Positions 55,184 through 64,000 of a stretch of DNA of 64,000 bases are shown piece after piece. Numbering within the stretch: the stretch's first letter is position 1; every line of letters starts with the position of its first letter. Location: contig NC_091193.1 of the NCBI RefSeq assembly GCF_040958095.1, positions 27,857,471-27,921,470 of the forward strand, read 5' to 3'. Below the pieces are notes generated by a model that was not told where the DNA came from, did not search any database, and saw only the letters and a list, made by a program, of their open reading frames with translations. The translations under genes and the position numbers were made by a program. The DNA is from Procambarus clarkii. Taxonomy: Eukaryota > Arthropoda > Malacostraca > Decapoda > Cambaridae.

Positions 55184-57712
55184 GAGGGCTCCCGGCTGGC
55201 CCTCGCGTGTGGCCGGGAACACAGCCGGGGTCCGCCAGGCCCTGTGTGAGGGCCCTGGTGGCCCTGGCTGGCCCTCGCGTGTGGCCGGGAACACTGCCAG
55301 GGTCCGCCAGGCCCTGTGTGAGGGCCCTGGTGGCCTCGGCTGGCCCTCGCGTGTGGCTGGGAACACTGCCAGGGTCCGCCAGGCCCTGTGTGAGGGCCCT
55401 GGTGGCCCCGGCTGGCCCCCGCGTGTGGCCGGGAACACTGCCAGGGTCCGCCAGGCCCTGTGTGAGGGCCCTGGTGGCCCCGGCTGGCCCCCGCGTGTGG
55501 CCGGGAACACAGACAGGGTCCGCCAGGCCCTGTGTGAGGGCCATGGTGGCCCCGGCTGGCCCCCGCGTGTGGCCGGGAACACAGCCAGGGTCCGCCAGGC
55601 CCTGTGTGAGGGCCCTGGTGGTCCCGGCTGGCCCTCGCGTGTGGCCGGGAACACAGACAGGGTCCGCCAGGCCCTGTGTGAGGGCCCTGGTGGCCCCGGC
55701 TGGCCCTCGCGTCTGGTCAGGAACACTGCCGGGGTCCGCCAGGCCCTGTGTGAGGGCCCTGGTGGCCCCGGCTGGCCCTCGCGTGTGGCCGGGAACACAG
55801 ACAGGGTCCGCCAGGCCCTGTGTGACGGCCCTGGTGGCCCCGGCTGGCCCTCGCGTCTGGCCAGGAACACTGCCAGGGTCCGCCAGGCCCTGTGTGAGGG
55901 CCCTGGTGGCCCCGGCTGGCCCCCGCGTCTGGCCGGGAACACTGCCGGGGTCCGCCAGGCCCTGTGTGAGGGCCCTGGTGGCCCCGGCTGGCCCCCGCGT
56001 CTGGCCGGGAACACTGCCGGGGTCCGCCAGGCCCTGTGTGAGGACCCTGGTGGCCCCGGCTGGCCCTCGCGTGTGGCCGGGAACACTGCCGGGGTCCGCC
56101 AGGCCCTGTGTGAGGGCCATGGTGGCCCCGGCTGGCCCTCGCGTGTGGCCGGGAACACTGCCAGGGTCCGCCAGGCCCTGTGTGAGGGCCCTGGTGGCCC
56201 CGGCTGGCCCTCGCGTGTGGCCGGGAACACAGCCAGGGTCCGCCAGGCCCTGTGTGAGGGCCATGGTGGCCCCGGCTGGCCCTCGCGTGTGGCCGGGAAC
56301 ACTGCCGGGGTCCGCCAGGCCCTGTGTGAGGGCCATGGTGGCCCCGGCTGGCCCCCGCATGTGGCCAGGAACACTGCCGGGGTCCGCCAGGCCCTGTGTG
56401 AGGGCCATGGTGGCCCCGGCTGGCCCTCGCGTCTGGCCGGGAACACTGCCGGGGTCCGCCAGGCCCTGTGTGAGGGCCCTGGTGGCCCCGGCTGGCCCCC
56501 GCGTGTGGCCGGGAACACTGCCAGGGTCCGCCAGGCCCTGTGTGAGGGCCATGGTGGCCCCGGCTGGCCCCCGCGTCTGGCCGGGAACACTGCCGGGGTC
56601 CGCCAGGCCCTGTGTGAGGGCCATGGTGGCCCCGGCTGGCCCCCGCATGTGGCCAGGAACACTGCCGGGGTCCGCCAGGCCCTGTGTGAGGGCCATGGTG
56701 GCCCCGGCTGGCCCTCGCGTCTGGCCGGGAACACTGCCGGGGTCCGCCAGGCCCTGTGTGAGGGCCATGGTGGCCCCGGCTGGCCCTCGCGTCTGGCCGG
56801 GAACACTGCCGGGGTCCGCCAGGCCCTGTGTGAGGGCCCTGGTGGCCCCGGCTGGCCCCCGCGTGTGGCCGGGAACACTGCCAGGGTCCGCCAGGCCCTG
56901 TGTGAGGGCCATGGTGGCCCCGGCTGGCCCCCGCGTCTGGCCGGGAACACTGCCGGGGTCCGCCAGGCCCTGTGTGAGGGCCATGGTGGCCCCGGCTGGC
57001 CCCCGCGTGTGGCCGGGAACACTGCCGGGGTCCGCCAGGCCCTGTGTGAGGGCCATGGTGGCCCCGGCTGGCCCCCGTGTGTGGCCGGGAACACTGCCGG
57101 GGTCCGCCAGGCCCTGTGTGAGGGCCATGGTGGCCCCGGCTGGCCCTCGCGTGTGGCCGGGAACACTGCCAGGGTCCGCCAGGCCCTGTGTGAGGGCCAT
57201 GGTGGCCCCGGCTGGCCCTTGCGTGTGGCCGGGAACACTGCCAGGGTCCGCCAGGCCCTGTGTGAGGGCCATGGTGGCCCCGGCTGGCCCCCGCGTCTGG
57301 CCGGGAACACTGCCGGGGTCCGCCAGGCCCTGTGTGAGGGCCCTGGTGGCCCCGGCTGGCCCCCGCGTGTGGCCAGGAACACTGCCAGGGTCCGCCAGGC
57401 CCTGTGTGGGGGCCCTGGTGGCCCCGGCTGGCCCTCACGTGTGGCCAGGAACACTGCCGGGGTCCACCAGGCCCTGTGTGAGGGCCCTGGTGGCCCCGGC
57501 TGGCCCTCACGTGTGGCCAGGAACACTGCCAGGGTCCGCCAGGCCCTGTGTGGGGGCCCTGGTGGCCCCGGCTGGCCCTCACGTGTGGCCAGGAACACTG
57601 CCGGGGTCCGCCAGGCCCTGTGTGAGGGCCCTGGTGGCCCCGGCTGGCCCCCGCGTGTGGCCGGGAACACTGCCAGGGTCCGCCAGGCCCTGAGTGAGGG
57701 CCTCGCCCTCAT
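55184..57712. repeat. 72-bp GC-rich minisatellite
   Basis: About 35 units of 72 bp, each with GGCCCTGGTGGCCCCGGCTG, CGTGTGGCCGGGAACAC and GGGTCCGCCAGGCCCTGTGT. Recurring variants (CTG/ATG in the first word, GTG/CTG after GCC, CAGGG/CGGGG) form patterns; the rare GCATGTGGCCAGG variant recurs exactly 288 bp (four units) apart at 56353 and 56641. Confidence 0.97.
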
Positions 57713-57892
57713 ACAACAAAACATGACTCATCCCGTGAACTTAACACACAGATACTTTACCTCTGAAACATGAGTAAGGTCAATGTAGTCTGGAGATGCT
57801 GACAGAACTGACCAGACATTAATCTTAAGGTCCGGACCCCTGGCCCAGGGTGTGGACACTGCTCTCAGAGGAGACCCTTCCTACTCTCTCAA
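57713..57892. other. Short spacer between two minisatellites
   Basis: No coding evidence. Confidence 0.4.
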
Positions 57893-58424
57893 TATGCGTT
57901 CATGAACCCCAGGAACACCAAACCTCAGCGTTCATGAACCCCAGGAACACCAAACCTCAGCGTTCATGAACCCCAGGAACACCAAACCTCAGCGTTCATG
58001 AACCCCAGGAACACCAAACCTCAGCGTTCATGAACCCCAGGAACACCAAACCTCAGCGTTCATGAACCCCAGGAACACCAAACCTCAGCGTTCATGAACC
58101 CCAGGAGCACCAAACCTCTGCATTCGTGAACCCCAGGAGCACCAAACCTCTACGTTCATGAACCCCAGGAGCACCAAACCTCAGCGTTCATGAACCCCAG
58201 GAGCACCAAACCTCTACGTTCATGAACCCCAGGAACACCAAACCTCAGCGTTCATGAACCCCAGGAGCACCAAACCTCAGCGTTCATGAACCCCAGGAGC
58301 ACCAAACCTCAGCGTTCATGAACCCCAGGAACACCAAACCTCAGCGTTCATGAACCCCAGGAGCACCAAACCTCAGCGTTCATGAACCCCAGGAGCACCA
58401 AACCTCAGCGTTCATGAACCCCAG
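57893..58424. repeat. 32-bp minisatellite
   Basis: About 16-17 units of GTTCATGAACCCCAGGAACA plus CCAAACCTCAGC, with AGGAAC/AGGAGC variants. The array is cut within a unit at 58424 by the LTR that follows. Confidence 0.95.
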
Positions 58425-59756
58425 TGTAACACTGTAAAAGTGTTTGGTTTAGTTTAATACATACATAGAGTACATGAGTCACAGACAGGGATTAGAGAAG
58501 TCGCCAGGTTGTCGGCCTGAGATCTCACACCTCAAAGCGTTAATGACCCCAAGTGACCTGAGGTCAGATCATGCGAATTTCACCTTACTTCTACTAATCT
58601 CATAATTGGAGCCTGGTAGCCTTCAAACATGCCGACGTTTAAGGAGTGGCTTGGTAGAGTGCCGGAGGCTATCTACTTGTGGGCGGAGTTAGTTACTAGG
58701 TTTCCCAATATATACTCGGAGAACTATCGATTCGAGAGCATTAAGCATTAACAAGACAGAAGACCAGGCAGCAGGGCAGGATGGCAACAGCCGAGACAGG
58801 CTGTTGGTCGGACGGGGGTGAAGCTGCCTGACAGCTGCAGACTCTCCCCCCCCTCTATCCAGCTATAGGCATACACTTGGTGAGTTAAGCAGTAAGGTGA
58901 CTTGGTCGTGTTTTACAAGTGTTGTGTGATGATCAGGGGCAGTCAGTTGTAGTGTTCTCAGATTCTTGGAGGATGACTCACTTTGAATATTAATCTTTAA
59001 CATTTTAATTGGATTGCTTAAGTTATGATACTTATCATGAAAAATATAATTGTTGAATTTATTATTTAAATGGACTTTATTTTGTTCCCTAGAGATTTTG
59101 AGTTGAGGTGAGAAAGCCTCTGTGGTTACTGGTTTCATGGTTTAGAATGAGTACATGATAAAGATGGGACCATACTAATAATGATCTCTTGATAACATCT
59201 TTGGTGAATATTGTGATACAGACAAGTTCCATTCCTTGTCTTGTATGTAATGATCATGAATGGATGGTGGCAGCATTTCGTCTTCTACTATTTACTCTTC
59301 TACTTCTACTATCTACTCTTCTACTTCTACCTATCTACACCTCTCCCTCCACCACTCTCTAAACTCTCACTTTCAACTAATGACCCTCCTCGCCCCTCCC
59401 ACCTCTACCTCTCTCACCCCAAACCCTCACCAATTACTTCACTATTCTTTTCTTTCCTTTCGTTTTCTCTTATACGTTTGTGGCAATGATTCTGTATTCT
59501 AGAGTTCTCTCTAGAGTTTCGGGTAACTGATCAAGTGACGGCGCCTTGTAGTCTTAGCACCTAGGTAGTCGAATACCTAGGTTACAAGGTGTTGAACGAG
59601 AGAGGTTGCCTTAGGAACTCTGGGATTGCTCTAGAATAGTTAGCTAACTGGGGACGGGATAACGGACTAGAGAGAGCTGTTTCCCCTGGCCTCATTAGTT
59701 AACTGGGGGGTGGAATAATGGACAAGATAGAGCTATTTCCCCCACCTCCCGTTACA
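58425..59756 (+). repeat. LTR of a third LTR retrotransposon
   Basis: The 1332-bp segment starts TGTAAC and ends GTTACA, perfect inverted termini, and begins inside a unit of the 32-bp minisatellite. TATATACT near 58708 may be its promoter. A candidate primer site starts 4 bases after its end. A second LTR is not visible in the window. Confidence 0.65.
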
Positions 59757-59760
59757 ATGT

Positions 59761-59778
59761 TGGCAGCGATGTTGAACA
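59761..59778 (+). other. Candidate primer-binding site
   Basis: TGGCAGCGATGTTGAACA lies 4 bases after the LTR end and starts with TGG as primer sites do. I cannot name the tRNA. An 11-bp inverted repeat (59773-59783 with 59814-59824) overlaps its 3' end. Confidence 0.5.
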
Positions 59779-60903
59779 ATGTTTAAGGTATTGGTGTTCT
59801 TTTAACATTGTTCAGTCCCACGTGTCTTTTTACCGCTCAGGCGCTATCAGGGAGATCTTGACAGGTGTTTATTATTCGCGATTTAGCGAGCTTTTTCCAG
59901 GTTAGGAGATGGTGATTCTCTGGTGATTTGGTTTAGTGATTTTGTGAGTTTTGTGGTGTTCAGGGAATGTTCACCAGAACTTGCGTGTGTAGTGATTTAT
60001 GTTAGTGTTAAGATTTGGTGATTTTGGAACTTTGCGGTTGGTGGGTAGTGGAGGTCACCTGAGTGTGACAGATGACCTCGCATGTCCCACGGGGACACCC
60101 AGCCACCGCTGGTCTCCAGGTCAGTTGGGGAGCGGCAGGTGTAGTTCTTAAGTAGTATTAAGTGGTGGTTCTGCTCAGATTATTGCGATCGACTGTTTTA
60201 CTCCATTTGAACGCAATAACCCGAGGTGTACTGGTATTGTACAGCATGCTAGGGGGAGGCTTAGTATGTCAGTAGACTTCACGTTGGGGACGCTCGACGT
60301 TAGATAGTCTGGTCACAGGGGTGGCAACAGTTTTGAGTTGTTGACCGGCGGAGAAGCTAGGGAAACACTCTGGGTCACGTAGGTGGCTGTAGGTTAAGGG
60401 TGGGAGTAACGGCTGTTTAAGTACGTAAGATTAGGAACGGTACAGTTAAGTTAGGCTAGTGTTTTGTCTATTAGTATTGATATTTTTTTTTGTGGAGATT
60501 CGTTTAGTGACAAATTACAAGTAGTGATGACCTTATTCTCTCTTCTTTAAACTTTACTCTGTTACTGTTTTATGTTCCACCAAGTCAATATCATTCAGAG
60601 TTAATTGGATTATTAAAATTTGAGTGTAGTCGTTGCCAGGAGGAGAGCGGTATGACTGGACTGTGTAAACCCTATACAAACTACAGGGTCACACAACAGT
60701 TTGAGAGCCCGGTATTGTCGCTTTTCTGTTCATTCACAGGTGGGAGCCAGAAGAGAGGCGAGACGCACATACAAAAGAGGGAGACGGCTGCTGTGTACCA
60801 TACTCACGGGCGTTTATCACCACCATGACGACCAGCCCACTACCTGGAGGTCATGGCTCCACCACCACCACCACCCCGGGGGACCCCAAGATGCAGCCCT
60901 CTC
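59779..60903 (+). other. Leader of the third LTR element, possibly with gag start
   Basis: About 1 kb without a clear gene, as expected for an LTR-element leader. An ATG at 60825 opens MTTSPLPGGHGSTTTTTPGD, which is cut after 27 codons by the BEL LTR at 60904. This may be the start of its gag; that is inference from position only. Confidence 0.4.
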
Positions 60904-61898
60904 TGTCGGAAAATCCGACACCATTTAATAATAATATCATACAGACAGATAAGAGCTGTGTTACCAACAAGTTACCCATAGAAAACGTAACTTGTAGTGG
61001 AATTACCGTCTAAAGAAAACGGGATATCATCACCACATACCATTATAATTCACCAGCTATTCTGCTGGGAATTATTCTTAAATACATTAGTCTTTGGACT
61101 TTACCATCATAAAAACATCTTATATAAATTAACTTAATTATCAATATTAAAGTAGAGTAAATGTGACCCTTCTATCACGTTCTGAAATCTGGACAATGTA
61201 AGCCAGGCGTCAGAGTGGAGGAAGAGGGGCAGCCATTGTTGTTTATATTGAGACCAGAGGCTCACACGGGAGCAAATTCGGCTCCTGTTAAATTTACTTG
61301 GACGTAGTGTTATGGAAACCAAAGGTACCATTGTCAACACGCTGTCTACAGATACAAGTTAAGTGTCTATCCGAAACCCGTTTATCATTCATTTATGGCC
61401 ATTAATGTCAGGATATAGGGTTAGCCGGTTAGAACGCGAAATCGCCTCAAACTAAAGGTAATTAAGCCAGGTCCTCATGTTCCATGTACTGTTTTCTCTG
61501 ATATACTTGTCATATATAGGATTCTGGCTTCACAGCTAGCGCACTTTTGACAGGTCAAGACGAGGATGCAAGATTATGTGCACCAGTTACTGGGTGATAG
61601 AAGCTACCTCAAAGAGGATAATTTGGTGTCTACACTCTAGTTATACCTGGTGGACTAACCTGCTGTACTATAAGAGAAGGAACCTCATCAATGTATGTAG
61701 CTATTACTGTAATTTGATTGGCTGCATATATAAATATAAATCCCCCTAATGTGTAGAGGATCGATTTGTGAGATTGAGATTATTGCAGAAATACAGTCCA
61801 CTTATCATTATACAAATTGCTATCGAAGTATACAAATTAACGTAAATATAAATTCATATAAATTAAATAAATATAAATCTCACAGGTCGGTTCCCACA
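60904..61898 (+). repeat. 5' LTR of the second BEL/Pao element
   Basis: A 995-bp LTR starting TGTCGGAAAATCCGACA and ending CGGTTCCCACA. It aligns with the reverse complement of the two 1002-bp LTRs with scattered substitutions and small indels. Confidence 0.92.
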
Positions 61899-62843
61899 TT
61901 ATTTGGACCTTCGGAACCGGAATATTTGGTCCTTTGAACCCACATTTGGTCATCTTAGTACCGGATGAACCAGTTAACCAGTGGATTCATTAAATATACT
62001 AGTGCAGTGTTATTTAAACAAAGGCCAGCAGTCAAGACGGCAGCGTAGCCTCGAGGGAGCTCAGGAGCCTCCCTCAGCCCAGTTCAGCTTCGTCAGCGGT
62101 TTCATGCACACCCACAGATATTTGGTGGCGTGTTATTTCGTGAAATGACAGCGCTAATATAGAATCCAGCCAAATTAGTGACTGTGTCGCGAGATTGTTC
62201 ACGGATTTCGTGGTGTTACATTTCGCGAGAGATTATCTACGAATTTTGTGGACTTTATTTCGCGAGGTCACTAATAATATTTAATACTTCTAGATAATAT
62301 TAGAAGTTTCATAGAGGCTAATTAAGAGGCTATTATCAATAATTGTGTATATTATTTCTCCAAATAGAGAATTATTTAATATATATTGCACTAGTGATCA
62401 CAGTATAATATTTACTAATTGCCAACCCACAACAGGGTAGGATATTAACCATTGACTAGTGAACTATTATTGCTCATCCTAGTCCCATTATTACTATAGT
62501 CAGTTGTACTATATTCAACAACCTAACACCATTAATGAATGGTGCAGACCCTATTTTGGGTGTAATTTTTATCAACTCAAGTTGAGTTGTATATATAATA
62601 AATTACTTATGATCATTACACCTTTGAGTGATTAATTAGTGTCTCTACCATCCTAGGGTGATATAGAAGAGCTAACCTAAAGGTACTTCCAGTGACACTG
62701 GTTTATCACTCAAATCATTAGTGTGTATGATTGTATATATATAATGTGTATTAATTTTAAGTGCTAACCTCTAGTAGAGGTAGGATTATTGCCTAGTGAG
62801 TTCAGAATTTACCCTAGGCTACCATCAGTGTTTGTTCAGCATT
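61899..62843 (+). other. Leader of the second BEL/Pao element
   Basis: Noncoding, homologous to 50947-51926 in reverse complement. Confidence 0.7.
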
Positions 62844-64000
62844 ATGAGCAGCCCAAGTACAAGCCCCACAAGGCTTCACCAACGAGCCAGTATGGATAAT
62901 GCAGGGAGAATGAAAAGAACCCTTGCAGGTCTTAAAGGCCACTTAACAAGACAGATCAAGAAATGTGAAGATTTGTCACAACAATCTCAAGTTGATTATG
63001 CTGACCTGGAAAGCTATTATCAAGCAGCTGCAGGTAAATTTGAGCAAATCAAATGCCAAATAGCAACATATGTGGCTGAACTTGCCAACACCAATTTATC
63101 AGAAACAGAAATAGACGACATTATGGTTGATCTAGCGAATTATGAAGATCACACTCAGGCCACGTTACAGCCTTATGTCAAATTAATTGCCCAGAACAAG
63201 GCAACAGCAACAACAACAACAGTTGCATCTAATACGAGTCAAGCAGAAGCTCGACTCCCTCCAATTAATTTACCCACTTTCTCAGGAAAAGATGAGGAAG
63301 ATTGGGACGAATTTTGGAACAAATTCGTTGACCTTGTAGACTCAAAACAATCTTTACCAAAGAGTAGTAAATTCTCTTATTTGCAAGGTCAATTATCAGG
63401 TGAGGCTAAAACAGTAGTATCCCATCTGAGATTAACTAATGACGGCTATGATCTGGCAGTAAAACTCCTCAAGGATAATTATGCTGATCCAGAAGTAAGA
63501 ACATCACATTTAGTTCATGAGCTGTTGCATTTACCCCCACCGGAGGCTTCAGCTGATTCACTCCAAGTCTTCAAGCTGGAGGTAGAATCATTGATCAATG
63601 CCCTCAGCCTGACAGCAGATACAAACGGGGCTGAGTGGGTCTTGAAAATAATTGTCCAGGAGAAAATACCTAGGGACATATTGAGACAAATGAGTGCTCA
63701 TTACAATAAAAGTATCTTATCCATGAATGAAATATCTGAAGGTTTAAAGTCAGTAGTTCATCAATTACGAACACATGACAAATTAAAACCACCAAGTAAA
63801 CCCTCAGAAACCAATAATAGTAAACCACAGAGTACCAAAGGTACTCCAACTCAATCTAGACAATATAATTCAACACCAAAGTGGAACAGTGGCAGTGTGG
63901 GCGTATATGCAGTTGGACCCTCCAAGCCTATAGTTACTGTGTCACCCAAGAACGTGACACCAAAGGGTACTGGAAGCTATGGAACATGTTTGTTCTGCAA
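62844..64000 (+). CDS. BEL/Pao gag, partial (open at the window end)
   Basis: The ATG at 62844 opens 385 codons without a stop up to the last base. A Lys/Gln-rich N-terminal helical region is followed by a full DUF1759-type gag domain: LPPINLPTFSGKDEEDWDEF (about residue 140), FSYLQGQLSGEAKTVVSHLR, LLKDNYADPEV, LVHELLHLPPPEASADSLQ and VQEKIPRDILRQMSAHYNK. The last residues (GTCLFC) start the first zinc knuckle. Compared with the first BEL gag it keeps the LPTFSG half of the domain that the other lacks, so it looks like a parent-type protein able to supply gag in trans. Confidence 0.9.
   Translation, partial: MSSPSTSPTRLHQRASMDNAGRMKRTLAGLKGHLTRQIKKCEDLSQQSQVDYADLESYYQAAAGKFEQIKCQIATYVAELANTNLSETEIDDIMVDLANYEDHTQATLQPYVKLIAQNKATATTTTVASNTSQAEARLPPINLPTFSGKDEEDWDEFWNKFVDLVDSKQSLPKSSKFSYLQGQLSGEAKTVVSHLRLTNDGYDLAVKLLKDNYADPEVRTSHLVHELLHLPPPEASADSLQVFKLEVESLINALSLTADTNGAEWVLKIIVQEKIPRDILRQMSAHYNKSILSMNEISEGLKSVVHQLRTHDKLKPPSKPSETNNSKPQSTKGTPTQSRQYNSTPKWNSGSVGVYAVGPSKPIVTVSPKNVTPKGTGSYGTCLFC

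Larger units (their letters stand above)
60904..64000 (+). mobile_element. Second BEL/Pao element, plus strand, runs off the window
   Basis: The 5' LTR (60904-61898), leader and gag are present and homologous to the first BEL element, but in the opposite orientation and clearly diverged. The pol region and 3' LTR lie beyond the window. Confidence 0.88.

Noticed and set aside
54714..57773. ORFs of over 800 codons on both strands
   Set aside because: The 72-bp and 33-bp units are multiples of three and free of stops in several frames, so long ORFs arise automatically; there is no start context, splice site or domain.
54716..58424. CRISPR-like array of regular repeats
   Set aside because: There are no unique spacers between repeats; these are head-to-tail minisatellites in eukaryotic DNA.

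Overview
This window reads as nuclear DNA of an arthropod, most likely a decapod crustacean and perhaps a freshwater crayfish. The sequence shows AACCT (TTAGG-type) telomere-like repeats, tRNA-derived SINEs, several LINE families, a Penelope-like element, BEL/Pao and Ty3-type LTR elements, and long minisatellites; there is no operon-like gene packing. The crayfish assignment is inference from repeat character.

Layout. 0-9.9 kb: a pogo/Tigger transposase relic, a TATA-driven small ORF with ACCGGT repeats, LINE tails and a decayed minus-strand I-type LINE (4.30-8.44 kb). 9.96-15.66 kb: a decayed minus-strand APE/RT LINE, a foldback element holding telomere-like repeats, and a 5'-truncated Penelope-like element between ~200-bp inverted arms that carry a hammerhead-like motif. 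15.66-22.0 kb: a near-complete I-type LINE (ORF1 with three zinc knuckles; ORF2 with endonuclease, RT and RNase H). 22.0-24.7 kb: a CR1-like fragment and unassigned DNA.

24.74-28.83 kb (minus) is the only plausible host gene: a 1357-codon open reading frame behind a candidate splice acceptor, with a long KKAEN-type coding repeat and charged, probably helical segments. I do not recognise it. 29-37 kb is a mosaic of LINE, SINE and Penelope fragments, a 203-bp hairpin and a 33-bp tandem array.

37.5-41.7 kb (minus) holds a Ty3-type element in which protease runs straight into integrase (Gmr1-like order), with one LTR and a tRNA-Pro-like primer site. 42-44 kb has a SINE split by a probable solo LTR. 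44.5-58.4 kb is a cluster of four minisatellites (25-28, 33, 72 and 32 bp units). A BEL/Pao element with two 1002-bp LTRs, gag and protease but no RT or integrase sits in the first array with a GTGGT target duplication; next to it is a palindromic foldback element split by a SINE. An LTR of another element interrupts the last array at 58,425, and that element is in turn interrupted at 60,904 by a second, plus-strand BEL/Pao element that runs off the window.

A recurring theme is a short core (GCCCGAAACGCT, then GCGTA, then TAGTGGCTTT) found at least 12 times, at the 3' ends of two LINE tail types and of a tRNA-derived SINE. This fits a LINE-SINE partnership that uses a common RNA tail.
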